DNA of 64,000 nucleotides. Origin: Erythrobacter oryzae (lineage in GTDB: Bacteria > Pseudomonadota > Alphaproteobacteria > Sphingomonadales > Sphingomonadaceae). A program made the position numbers and the translations under genes. The notes beneath the pieces are model-generated. The model worked only from the letters and a program-made list of their open reading frames with translations. It ran no database searches and was not told the DNA's origin. Shown piece after piece: positions 44,434 to 53,339 of this stretch (the stretch's first letter is position 1; the number at the start of each line of letters is the position of its first letter). Location: contig NZ_JASCXI010000004.1 in assembly GCF_030271515.1 (NCBI RefSeq), positions 372,001 to 436,000 on the forward strand, in the 5' to 3' direction.

Positions 44434-46854
44434 ATGAACGGGATCAAGCGGGCTGCGCTGGCAGCAGGGGTGTGTCTGGCGGCTTTCGGCATGGTCGCCG
44501 CGCCCGCAACTCTGGCCAAGGAGCGGACTGCCGCCATCAAGGTCGAGCGCGCTATGAAGGACGCGCCCTACTGGAACCCCGCCCTCCCCGTCGAGAGCCG
44601 CGTCGAGGACCTCCTCGCCCGCATGACGCTCGAAGAGAAGATCGCCCAGATCATCACCGTGTGGGACAGCAAGGGCAAGGTTCAGGGCCCGGGCGACGTG
44701 TTCGACCCGGCCAAGGCGGCGACCGTCTACCCCGACGGGATCGGCCAGATCGCGCGGCCCTCGGACCGCAGCGGGCCCTCCTCCCCCCGTCAGGTCGGGC
44801 GGCGCAGCATCGAGGAATCGGTCGCCTATGTGATCGCCGCGCAGAAGTGGGCGATGGAGAAGACCCGGCTCGGCATTCCGATCCTGTTCCACGAGGAATC
44901 GCTCCACGGCCTCGCCGCCAAGGATGCCACCGCCTTCCCGCAGGCGATCGGCCTTGCGAGCAGCTGGGACCCTGACCTGATCCGCGAGATCAACGCCCTG
45001 ATCGCCGACGAGACCAGCGCGCGCGGCGTGCATCTGGTGCTCTCCCCCGTGGTCGACGTTGCCCGCGACCCGCGCTGGGGCCGGATCGAGGAAACCTTCG
45101 GCGAAGACCCCTACCTCGTCGGCGAGATGGGCGTCGCCTCGGTCGAGGGGCTGATGGGCGTGGGCACGACCCGAAAGCTCGCACCGGGCAAGGTGATGGC
45201 GACATTGAAGCACATGACCGGCCACGGCCAGCCCGAAAGCGGCAACAACGTTGCCCCCGCCCAGATCAGCGAGCGCACGCTGCGCGAGATGTTCTTCCCG
45301 CCCTTCGAACAGGTGGTGAAACGCACCCGCATCGACGCGGTGATGGCGAGCTACAACGAGATCGACGGGGTGCCCTCCCACGCGAACAAATGGCTCCTTC
45401 AGGACGTGCTGCGCGGCGAGTGGGGCTACGAGGGCGCGGTGGTCTCGGACTACTACGCGATCGAGGACATGGCCCGCCTCCACCACATCGCCCCCGACAA
45501 TGCCGCTGCGGGCGAAATCGCCTTGAAGGCCGGGGTCGATGTCGACCTGCCCGAGGGCGCTGGCTTCAGGGACCTTGCCGCGGGCGTCCGCGCGGGCCGC
45601 GTGCCGATGCAGGCCATCGACGATGCGGTGCGGCGGCTGCTCACCATGAAGTTCAACGCCGGACTGTTCGAAAACCCCTGGCCCGACCTTGCCAAGGCGA
45701 AGACCTCCAACGGCCCCACCGGCGTGGCGCTGGCGAGGCTGGCCGCCGAGCGCTCGCTGGTGCTGCTCAAGAACAACGGCGCGCTGCCGCTGGCCCTGCA
45801 GGAAAGCGCAACTGCGAAGAAGCCGACCATCGCGGTGATCGGCCCCAACGCCGATGTCGCGCGCCTCGGCGGCTATTACGGCGAGCCCCGCGCGAGCGTC
45901 ACGCCGCTTCAGGGCATCAAGCAGGCCGTGGCGGGCAAGGCCAACGTCGTCCACGCCCTCGGCGTCGAGATCATCGACGGCGACAGCGACTGGTGGGACG
46001 ACAAGGTCGTGCTCGCCGACCCCGAGAAGAACCGCCAGCGCATCGCCGAGGCGGTCGAGGTGGCGAAGAATGCCGACACCATTGTCCTGTTCATCGGCGA
46101 CACCGAGAAGACCAGCCGCGAAGGCTGGGCCGCCAATCACTTGGGCGACCGCACCAGTCTCGACCTCGTCGGCGAGCAGAACGAGCTGTTCAAGTCGATG
46201 AAGGCGCTCGGCAAGCCGGTCGTCGTGGTGCTGATCAACGGCCGCCCGCCGAGCTATCCCACCATCGCCGCCGAGGCCGATGCGATCCTCGAGACGTGGT
46301 ATGCGGGCGAGCAGCAGGGCACCGCGATTGCCGATGCGCTGATTGGCAAGGTCAATCCGGGCGGCAAGATGCCGGTCTCGACCGCGCGCAATGTCGGCCA
46401 GCTGCCGAACTTCTACAACTACAAGCCCAGCGCGCGGCGCGGCTACCTGTTCGACGAGGTGACGCCGCTGTTCCCGTTCGGCTGGGGCCTCAGCTACACC
46501 ACCTTCAGCCTCGCCGCGCCGCAGCTTTCCGCTTCGAGCATCAAGCCGGGCGAAGGCGTGACGGTGACGGTGCGCGTCACCAACACGGGGGCACGCGCGG
46601 GCGACGAGGTGGTGCAGGTCTATCTGCGCGACGAAGTGAGCTCGGTCACCCGCCCGGTGAAGGAGCTTGTCGGCTTCAAGCGCGTGACGCTCCAGCCGGG
46701 CGAGACCCGCGATGTGGCGATTGCCATCGAGCCGCGCGCCTTCGCGATGTGGAACGCCGAGATGCAGCGTGTGACCGAGCCGGGCACCTTCGCGATCATG
46801 ACCGGCGCGAACTCGGCCGAATTGCAGACCGTGAAGCTGGAGGTGCGGCCGTGA
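44434..46854 (+). CDS. GH3 beta-xylosidase/beta-glucosidase, exported
   Basis: 806 aa with a signal peptide (to about residue 28). The GH3 barrel has LPVESRVEDLLARMTLEEKIAQ, GIPILFHEESLHGLAAKDATAFPQAIGLASSWD, SPVVDVARDPRWGRIEETFGEDPYL, KHMTGHGQPESG and nucleophile GAVVSDYYAIEDM (Asp339). The C-terminal sandwich has LVLLKNNGALPL, and a fibronectin-III-like end carries FPFGWGLSYTTFS and DEVVQVYLRD. The HEESLHG motif is common in beta-xylosidases and fits cleaving xylobiose. Ribosome site GGGAGAGGGA. GH10 gene overlaps its end (GTGA). Confidence 0.93.
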   Translation: MNGIKRAALAAGVCLAAFGMVAAPATLAKERTAAIKVERAMKDAPYWNPALPVESRVEDLLARMTLEEKIAQIITVWDSKGKVQGPGDVFDPAKAATVYPDGIGQIARPSDRSGPSSPRQVGRRSIEESVAYVIAAQKWAMEKTRLGIPILFHEESLHGLAAKDATAFPQAIGLASSWDPDLIREINALIADETSARGVHLVLSPVVDVARDPRWGRIEETFGEDPYLVGEMGVASVEGLMGVGTTRKLAPGKVMATLKHMTGHGQPESGNNVAPAQISERTLREMFFPPFEQVVKRTRIDAVMASYNEIDGVPSHANKWLLQDVLRGEWGYEGAVVSDYYAIEDMARLHHIAPDNAAAGEIALKAGVDVDLPEGAGFRDLAAGVRAGRVPMQAIDDAVRRLLTMKFNAGLFENPWPDLAKAKTSNGPTGVALARLAAERSLVLLKNNGALPLALQESATAKKPTIAVIGPNADVARLGGYYGEPRASVTPLQGIKQAVAGKANVVHALGVEIIDGDSDWWDDKVVLADPEKNRQRIAEAVEVAKNADTIVLFIGDTEKTSREGWAANHLGDRTSLDLVGEQNELFKSMKALGKPVVVVLINGRPPSYPTIAAEADAILETWYAGEQQGTAIADALIGKVNPGGKMPVSTARNVGQLPNFYNYKPSARRGYLFDEVTPLFPFGWGLSYTTFSLAAPQLSASSIKPGEGVTVTVRVTNTGARAGDEVVQVYLRDEVSSVTRPVKELVGFKRVTLQPGETRDVAIAIEPRAFAMWNAEMQRVTEPGTFAIMTGANSAELQTVKLEVRP

Positions 46855-48062
46855 CGATTTCCCGCCGCGACGCGCTGGGCGCGATCGGCACCACGCTGGC
46901 CGCGCTGCCGCTGGTCGGCTGTGGCGGCGGGTCGACCGGCGCCTCTCCCGCCCCCGTCAGCACCGCGCCCCCGCCCGCGCCCGCGCCGACCGGCGCACCC
47001 TCGCCGGGGCTCAACGCCATCGCCGCGCGCGGGGGCCGCAAGTTCGGGAGCGCGATCGCCTCGATTCCGGGAACGACCAACGCCGGCTCGATCCAGAACC
47101 CGGACTACACGGCCATCGTGAAGGGCGAATGCGGCATCGTCGTCCCCGAAAACGAGATGAAGTGGCAGGCCGTGCGCCCCGCGCCCACGGTCTACAATTT
47201 CGACCGGATGGACGAGATCGTCCGCTGGGCACAGACCAACGGGCTCGCGGTGCGCGGCCACACCCTGCTGTGGCACCGACCGCAGTGGTTCCCGAACTGG
47301 CTCAACACCTACGACTTCGGTGCGACGCCGGTACGCGAGGCCGAGAGGCTGCTGACCGAGCACATCCAGACCGTGACCCGCCGCTACAAGGGCGTGATCC
47401 AGAGCTACGATGTGGTCAACGAGGCGATCGACCATGATCGCAACGCCACCATCGAGACCAGCCTCAGCCGCGCGATGGGCAGCCCCGAGGCGGTGCTCGA
47501 CCTCGCCTTCCACACCGCGCGGGCCGAGCTGCCGACCGAACAGCTGGTCTACAACGACTACATGAGCTGGGAGCCGCAGCACCAGCGCCACTGCGCCGAC
47601 GTGCTGCGCCTGCTCGAGGGCTTCAGGAAGCGCGGCACGCCGGTCGATGCGCTGGGGATCCAGTCGCATATCGAGATCTTCTCGATCGACCCCGCGACCG
47701 GCGTCGGCCCCTATGCCGAACGCGAATGGCGGCGCTTCCTCGACGAGGTCACCGGCATGGGCTACCGCCTGCTGGTCACCGAATTCGACGTCAAGGACAA
47801 GGCGCTTCCCGCCAATGTCGCCCAGCGCGACGAGAAGGTCGCGGATTTCGCGCGGCGCTATTTCGAGGTGATGCTCGATTACGGAGCGCACCTCGACGAC
47901 ATCCTCGCCTGGGGCATGGTCGACCGGTTCAACTGGCTCCAGGGCTTCGATCCCGCGAGGCGCGCCGACGGGCTCGAGGTGCGCGGCACACCCTATGACA
48001 GCACCTACCGCGCCAAGCCGCTGCGCAGCGCGCTCGCCAACGTCTTGACCGCCGCCGGCTGA
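46851..48062 (+). CDS. GH10 endo-1,4-beta-xylanase, Tat lipoprotein
   Basis: 403 aa. GTG start in a GTGA overlap. The N-terminus combines a twin-arginine motif (ISRRDALGAIG) with a lipobox LVGC (Cys24), so it is a probable Tat-exported lipoprotein, followed by a Gly/Pro/Ala spacer. The GH10 barrel (about 55-400) shows NEMKW, GHTLLWH, acid/base Glu191 in DVVNEAID, SHIEIF and nucleophile Glu311 in VTEFDVKD. Cuts xylan or long xylo-oligosaccharides at the cell surface or in the periplasm. Last gene before a strong terminator. Confidence 0.94.
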   Translation: MTISRRDALGAIGTTLAALPLVGCGGGSTGASPAPVSTAPPPAPAPTGAPSPGLNAIAARGGRKFGSAIASIPGTTNAGSIQNPDYTAIVKGECGIVVPENEMKWQAVRPAPTVYNFDRMDEIVRWAQTNGLAVRGHTLLWHRPQWFPNWLNTYDFGATPVREAERLLTEHIQTVTRRYKGVIQSYDVVNEAIDHDRNATIETSLSRAMGSPEAVLDLAFHTARAELPTEQLVYNDYMSWEPQHQRHCADVLRLLEGFRKRGTPVDALGIQSHIEIFSIDPATGVGPYAEREWRRFLDEVTGMGYRLLVTEFDVKDKALPANVAQRDEKVADFARRYFEVMLDYGAHLDDILAWGMVDRFNWLQGFDPARRADGLEVRGTPYDSTYRAKPLRSALANVLTAAG

Positions 48063-48088
48063 TCCTCTCGCCGACGGTTTCCCCCTGT

Positions 48089-48119
48089 GGCCCGGGCAGC
48101 GATGCCCGGGCCCTTTTTT
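48089..48119 (+). terminator. rho-independent terminator of the GH3-GH10 operon
   Basis: Stem GGCCCGGGCA / TGCCCGGGCC (10 bp, perfect) with a GCGA tetraloop followed directly by CTTTTTT, starting 27 bp after the GH10 stop. Confidence 0.9.
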
Positions 48120-48152
48120 ATGCGCCCGCCTGCGCGAACGATCGGCGCGCAC

Positions 48153-48190
48153 AAACGAAAAGGGCCCCCCGGCGATGTGCCGGGGAGCCC
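48153..48190 (-). terminator. terminator of the TonB-receptor gene
   Basis: On the minus strand, GGGCTCCCCGGC pairs with GCCGGGGGGCCC (12 bp, one mismatch or wobble) and is followed by TTTTCGTTT. It starts about 35 bp beyond the receptor stop codon and faces the terminator of the GH10 unit, so the two convergent operons are well insulated. Confidence 0.82.
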
Positions 48191-48225
48191 TTTCCCTGGG
48201 GAGCCGTGCGACCCCGCGCGGCGCC

Positions 48226-51200
48226 TTAGAAGTTGCCGCGCACGATGAAGGAGAAGCGTCGGTCGTTCATGAAGAACGAGCGCGGGGCGAGCACCGAGGG
48301 ATCGCCGGTATAGGCCTGCGTCGTCCTGGTGACTTCGTCGAGCAGGTTGACCCCCTGCACGCCGACCCGGATGCTCTTGCCGATGTTGAAGAAGATCGAC
48401 GCATCGAGCTGCCCGGTCGACTCGTTGAAGATCGAGTAGAACGGGAAGATCACGTCCGCCGGGGTCAGCAGGAAGCGCGAGCGCCAGTTATAGGCGGCAC
48501 GCAGGCTGATCGGGCCCTTCTCGTAGAAGACGGTCGCGTTGATGTTGTGCTTCGAGAGCTGCTCGAGCGGCAGGTTGCCCGGCGGGATGGTCGACGGATT
48601 GACCGGCTCGCCCGTGTTGAGGAAAGTGTTGGGCAGGCCCTCGCTCTCGATATAGGTGTAGTTGGCCGCGATCCCGAGGCCGTCCAACGGCTTGGGCAGG
48701 AAATCGTAGGTCTGCTGATAGGCCACCTCGAAACCCTTGATCTTGCCGTTCTCGTCGAAGTTGGCCGGACCGCGCACCAGCACGTCGCGGGTGATCCCGT
48801 TGCTGGTGATCTGGCGACTGCTGATCTCCTGATAGAAGAAGTCCTTGATGTCCTTGTAGAAGCCGTTGAGCGTCAGCGAGCCGACGGTGTCGAAATACCA
48901 TTCGAGGCTGACGTCGAACTGCCAGGCGGTGGCCGGACGGATGAAGGGGTTGCCCGCTTCGGCCGTAAGTTCGCCGCTACCTCCCAGACCGACATTGAGG
49001 AAGTTGCGGACATAGGAGTTGTCCGGACGGGTCAGCACCTTCGATCCGGCAAAGCGCAGGATCACGTCCTCGGACAGGCCGAACTTCAGGTTGAGGCTCG
49101 GCAGCCAGAAATCGTAGCTGACATTGGCGACATCACGGAAGGATACGCCGTCGCCGGCGAACTGCTGGAGCTGGGCATAGCCCGCCGCGCCGAGGTTGCA
49201 GACCCCGCCCGGCGTCTGCGGCAGCGTACCCGGAGGTGCGCCCGGCGGAACAACCGCGGCGCAGCGCACCGCAAAGGGTTCCTGGATGTTGAGCGCCTGC
49301 TGGCTCGGAACCCCGATCGACCCTCTCGAGATAATGCTGGTATCGACATAGCGCAGGCCGACATTGCCCGACAAACGCACGCCTCCGAACAGATCGTCGG
49401 TGCCGAATTCGAGTTGGAGATAGGCGGCCGAGTCACGCTGGGTGATGGGCTGGCGGTCATTGTCGATGAAGCCTTCGGCATCGGCGGCCTGCGGCGTCCC
49501 GGCATTGCGCGCGGCGAGCGGAACCCACGTCGGCGAGCCGCCCAGCGCGCGGGCCTGACCCTGCACCGACCGGATAAAGTCGACCGTCCCCTGATAGTCG
49601 CCCGTCAGGTCGCCCGCGTAGTAGAACGCGCCCGGAGGTCCGGGGACCTTGCCACGGAAGAAGTTCGGGAAGTCGTAGCGCACGGAGCTGTCGGCGGGCG
49701 TGTCGGCGAAATTGACCGGGCGGTCGCCCGACCAGGTCTCGCTCAGCATCCCCCAGTTGTAGGTGGTGTAGCGCACCGCCTGCTCGCGGTCCTGATAGCG
49801 AGCGCCCCACTTCACCTTGCGCAGGAAAGCGTCGTCATCGAATTCGTAGGCCATGTCGGCCTGGAAGGCATACTGGGTGCCGCGCGAATCCTCGATGTGG
49901 TCCATCGCCGCGCGCCAGAACTGGAAGCGCGGATCGGTGAAGTACTGCGCCTCGGTCGCGCCCGCCAGATCGGCGCCGGGGGTCGACCAAGTGTAGCCGA
50001 GGAACTGCGGCTTGCGCGGGATGACCACCGGCAGGTTGCCGGAGATATCGAGTTCCTGATCGGCAAAGGACGATCCGAACAGGCTGAAGTCGAGGTTTTC
50101 CTTGTGCGACCTGGCGTATTGCGCGTCGAGCTCGACAGTGAAACGGTCGGTCAGCTCGGTGCGCAGGTTGATCGAGTAGTCCTCGTTCTTGATCCGGTCG
50201 TCGACCTGCCGGCGCGCGAGCGATTGCTGCAGGCCGCCGATCGGCACGAAGGGCGAGGTGCCCGGGTTGCCGCGCCAGCCGTTCGAGGCGTTGACGATGT
50301 AGCCCGACTGGAACAGGCCGCTTTCGTTGTAGATGTAGTCGGTGAAGCCGCCCACCGGGCACTGCGCGCGCGCGGTCGGATCGCCGAGGCTGCCATCGGG
50401 GTTGATGCGGTTGGGGCCGGCATCGTTCTGCTGGCAGCCGAGCGGGTAGGTCGAATATTCGGCAAGGTCGGGCGCGGTCTCGAAGGTGTATTCGCCCCAC
50501 TTGTTGCTCGAGGCCGAGCGGATGAACTCGGCGGTGATCAGGGTCTTGCCGTCGATCGATTCGAACTGCGCCGACGCCGCGATCCCGAAGCGCTCGCGGT
50601 CGAATTCCTGGGTGCGGAACTGGCCGCCCACCGGGGCCACGCGGCTGGCGGCGTAGTCGGCAAAGCCATCCGCCCCGGCGGCACCGAAGTTGCCGCACTG
50701 CGCCCCGCCACCCGGCAGCGTGAAGGTATCGGTCGCGCCCGGCAGCGGGTTGCGGCACACCAGCACGCCATCGGTGTTGGAGGCATTGACCAGCCGACCG
50801 TCACGGGTCTGGTAGTTGGCGACCTGAAGCCCGTCCGCGCGGCTCTTGATGCGCGAATAGGAGGCGCTGGCGAGCAGGCCGAAGCGCCCCTTGTCGGTGT
50901 CCCAGGTGTTGCTGAGCAGGCCCGAGACCGTCGGCGTCCATTCCTTGCGGAAGTCGCCATAATTGGCCTCGGCGGTGAAGGCCGCCCTGAAGCCCTTGTT
51001 GTCGAACGGCTTGCGGGTGATGAGGTTGACGGTGCCCGCAAGGCCACCCTCGATCGTTTCGGCCGTGGCGTTCTTGCTGACGATCACCGAGCCGAGCAAT
51101 TCGGCCGGCACGTCGGCGAAGTTCAGCGCCTGCCCGCCCACGCCCGCGGCGAAGGCCGAGCGGCCGTTGAATTCCGAACGCACGAAGTTGAGGCCGCGCA

Positions 51201-51612
51201 CCACGACGCCCGAACCTTCGACCGAGAAATGGTCGGGATCGTTCGAGCCGGCGAAGCGGTTGATCGAGATACCGGGCACACGCTGGAGCGCTTCGGTGAC
51301 CGAGCGGTCGGGCAGCGCGCCGATGTCCTGCGCGGTGATCGCGTCGACGATGGTATCGGAATCGCGCTTGATGCTCTGGGCATTGGCGAGCGAAGCGCGG
51401 ATGCCGCTGACGATGATCTCTGAGACGGGCTCATCGGCAGCGACGGCGTCCTGGGTTTCGGGTTCGGCCTCGGCCTGGTCCTGCGCGAAAGCAGCGGTGG
51501 CGCTGATCGCGCTGCCGACCACGAGAGCCGAAGCCCCGGCGCGCAGCAGGCTCTTGTACCACGGCTGGCGGCCACCGACCCCCACGCCATGCGGCTGCAT
51601 CGAAGTGCGCAT
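48226..51612 (-). CDS. TonB-dependent receptor for xylo-oligosaccharides (inferred ligand)
   Basis: 1128 aa from ATG 51612, preceded by GGGGAGGGA; the frame is open further upstream. Signal peptide ending ATAAFAQ, a TonB-box-like SEIIVSGIRASL, a plug (DIGALPDRSVTEALQRVPGISINRFAG, GLNFVRSEFNGRSAFAAG, TIEGGLAGTVNLITRKPFD) and a barrel ending RRFSFIVRGNF. The plug pattern is that of the large receptors of Caulobacter and sphingomonads used for plant glycans. Operator F sits 14 bp upstream and xylanolytic genes are adjacent, so uptake of xylo-oligosaccharides is likely. Divergent from the halogenase operon. Confidence 0.92.
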   Translation of the reverse strand: MRTSMQPHGVGVGGRQPWYKSLLRAGASALVVGSAISATAAFAQDQAEAEPETQDAVAADEPVSEIIVSGIRASLANAQSIKRDSDTIVDAITAQDIGALPDRSVTEALQRVPGISINRFAGSNDPDHFSVEGSGVVVRGLNFVRSEFNGRSAFAAGVGGQALNFADVPAELLGSVIVSKNATAETIEGGLAGTVNLITRKPFDNKGFRAAFTAEANYGDFRKEWTPTVSGLLSNTWDTDKGRFGLLASASYSRIKSRADGLQVANYQTRDGRLVNASNTDGVLVCRNPLPGATDTFTLPGGGAQCGNFGAAGADGFADYAASRVAPVGGQFRTQEFDRERFGIAASAQFESIDGKTLITAEFIRSASSNKWGEYTFETAPDLAEYSTYPLGCQQNDAGPNRINPDGSLGDPTARAQCPVGGFTDYIYNESGLFQSGYIVNASNGWRGNPGTSPFVPIGGLQQSLARRQVDDRIKNEDYSINLRTELTDRFTVELDAQYARSHKENLDFSLFGSSFADQELDISGNLPVVIPRKPQFLGYTWSTPGADLAGATEAQYFTDPRFQFWRAAMDHIEDSRGTQYAFQADMAYEFDDDAFLRKVKWGARYQDREQAVRYTTYNWGMLSETWSGDRPVNFADTPADSSVRYDFPNFFRGKVPGPPGAFYYAGDLTGDYQGTVDFIRSVQGQARALGGSPTWVPLAARNAGTPQAADAEGFIDNDRQPITQRDSAAYLQLEFGTDDLFGGVRLSGNVGLRYVDTSIISRGSIGVPSQQALNIQEPFAVRCAAVVPPGAPPGTLPQTPGGVCNLGAAGYAQLQQFAGDGVSFRDVANVSYDFWLPSLNLKFGLSEDVILRFAGSKVLTRPDNSYVRNFLNVGLGGSGELTAEAGNPFIRPATAWQFDVSLEWYFDTVGSLTLNGFYKDIKDFFYQEISSRQITSNGITRDVLVRGPANFDENGKIKGFEVAYQQTYDFLPKPLDGLGIAANYTYIESEGLPNTFLNTGEPVNPSTIPPGNLPLEQLSKHNINATVFYEKGPISLRAAYNWRSRFLLTPADVIFPFYSIFNESTGQLDASIFFNIGKSIRVGVQGVNLLDEVTRTTQAYTGDPSVLAPRSFFMNDRRFSFIVRGNF

Positions 51613-51626
51613 TAGATCCCTCCCCA

Positions 51627-51640
51627 TGTTAGCGCTATCA
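51627..51640. promoter_or_regulatory. LacI-type operator F (TonB receptor)
   Basis: TGTTAGCGCTATCA, matching 12 of 14 positions of the perfect site. It lies immediately upstream of the receptor ribosome site on the minus strand, 139 bp before the first halogenase gene on the plus strand. Confidence 0.75.
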
Positions 51641-51734
51641 TTTATTCGCAGATAGCTTGCCCTCTTGTGGGACCTTGGATTATCGAGGCCGAGGCTGCTT
51701 GACAATAGGTCTTCGCATTTTTGCAGGGGAAGTG

Positions 51735-51747
51735 TGGCAATTTGCCA
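51735..51747. promoter_or_regulatory. TGGCAA-T-TTGCCA inverted repeat upstream of the halogenase operon
   Basis: A 6-bp perfect inverted repeat with a one-base centre, 33 bp before the first halogenase start, preceded by a TTGACA (51699-51704) that could be a -35 element. It is unlike the LacI-type sites and may bind a different regulator, or may only be a small hairpin in the 5' leader. Confidence 0.35.
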
Positions 51748-51779
51748 ACAACGCCCCGCTGCGGTAGGATCGGGACGGG

Positions 51780-53339
51780 ATGAGAGAGAGCAATGGTATC
51801 GGTAACGCGGGCCGCCTCGCGCGGGTCGTGATCGTGGGCGGCGGCACCGCCGGATGGATGGCGGCCGCGGCACTCTCGCGCTTTTTCAACGATGGTCGCA
51901 GAACGGTCACACTGATCGAATCCGACGCCATCGGCACGGTCGGCGTGGGCGAGGCGACGATCCCGCCGATCCGATCCTTCAACGCGATGCTCGACATTCC
52001 GGAGGACGAATTCCTGCGCGAGACGCGCGGCACGGCGAAGCTCGGGATCGAGTTCGTCAATTGGGGGCGGCAGGGCGATCGCTATTTCCACCCCTTCGGC
52101 ACCTATGGCCAGGACCTCCACGGTATCGCCTTCCACCAGCTGTGGCTGCGCGAGCACGCCCGCTCGGGCGTCGGCGGGGCTGGCGATATCGGCGACTATT
52201 CGATGTGCACCGCGGCCGCGCGGATGGGGCGATTCGCGCGGCCCGCAGCCGGTGCGCAGTCGGTGGTGCGCGAGATCGCCTATGCCTATCACTTCGACGC
52301 CGGGCTCTACGCCGCCTATCTGCGCCGCCTCTCCGAACGGCAAGGCGTGACGCGGATCGAGGGGCAGATCACCAAGGTCACGCGCGACGGTGAAACTGGC
52401 GATGTCGCCAGCGTCACACTGGAGAACGGCACCACCATTGCGGGCGACCTGTTCATCGACTGCTCGGGCTTCCGCGGGCTGCTGATCGAGGAGGCGCTCG
52501 GCACCGGCTACGAGGACTGGAGCCACTGGCTCCCGATGGACCGCGCGCTGGCCGTGCCGAGCCGCTCGCCCGGCCCGCCCGATCCCTTCACCCGCGCCAC
52601 TGCCCACAGCGCCGGCTGGCAATGGCGCATCCCGCTCCAGCACCGGACCGGCAACGGCCATGTCTACTCAAGCGCCTTCATGGGCGAGGACGAGGCACGC
52701 GCGATCCTGCTCGCCAACCTCGAGACCGAACCGCTCGCCGAACCGCGCGGCCTGAAATTCCTCACCGGCATGCGGCGCAAGGCGTGGAACCACAATGTCA
52801 TCGCGCTGGGGCTCTCGTCGGGCTTTATCGAGCCATTGGAATCGACCTCGATCCACCTCATCCAGAACGGCCTCCAGCGCCTCTTCGCGCTGTTCCCCGA
52901 CCTGCCGATCAGCCCGCTCGAACGCGACGAATACAACCGCGGGATGCACGACCTTTACGAGGACGTGCGCGATTTCATCATCCTCCACTACAAGGCGACG
53001 CAGCGCGAGGACTCCGAGTTCTGGCGCTACGTGAAGCAAATGAGCATCCCCGACAGCCTCGCACGCAAGATCGACCTGTGGCGTCGCCGCGGCCGGGTGT
53101 TCCGCGAGAATGCCGAGCTCTTCGCGCAGCCGAGCTGGGTGGCGGTGATGCTGGGGCAGAACATCTGGCCCGAACTCCACGACCCGATCGCCGACACGCT
53201 CGACGAGGCCAAGGTCGCCGCCGCGATGGCGCAGATGCGCGCCGCCTATGCCGATGTCGCTGCGCGCCTGCCCGCTCACGGAGATTTCCTGCGGCAATCG
53301 GGCAGCTGGCACGTGGCCCCCGAGGCCGCGGTCGCATGA
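51780..53339 (+). CDS. tryptophan-halogenase-family flavoprotein, copy 1
   Basis: 519 aa. FAD-binding IVGGGTAGWMAAAAL at the N-terminus (residues 18-31), the catalytic Lys of flavin-dependent halogenases (Lys87 in TAKLGIEF), the halogenase signature WQWRIP (280-285) and the catalytic Glu (Glu354 in EPLESTSI). No signal peptide, so cytoplasmic. All residues needed to form and use HOCl/HOBr-lysine are present; the substrate is unknown, and homologues next to TonB receptors are not known to act on free tryptophan. Overlaps copy 2 by 4 bp; divergent from the xylan TonB receptor. Confidence 0.88.
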   Translation: MRESNGIGNAGRLARVVIVGGGTAGWMAAAALSRFFNDGRRTVTLIESDAIGTVGVGEATIPPIRSFNAMLDIPEDEFLRETRGTAKLGIEFVNWGRQGDRYFHPFGTYGQDLHGIAFHQLWLREHARSGVGGAGDIGDYSMCTAAARMGRFARPAAGAQSVVREIAYAYHFDAGLYAAYLRRLSERQGVTRIEGQITKVTRDGETGDVASVTLENGTTIAGDLFIDCSGFRGLLIEEALGTGYEDWSHWLPMDRALAVPSRSPGPPDPFTRATAHSAGWQWRIPLQHRTGNGHVYSSAFMGEDEARAILLANLETEPLAEPRGLKFLTGMRRKAWNHNVIALGLSSGFIEPLESTSIHLIQNGLQRLFALFPDLPISPLERDEYNRGMHDLYEDVRDFIILHYKATQREDSEFWRYVKQMSIPDSLARKIDLWRRRGRVFRENAELFAQPSWVAVMLGQNIWPELHDPIADTLDEAKVAAAMAQMRAAYADVAARLPAHGDFLRQSGSWHVAPEAAVA

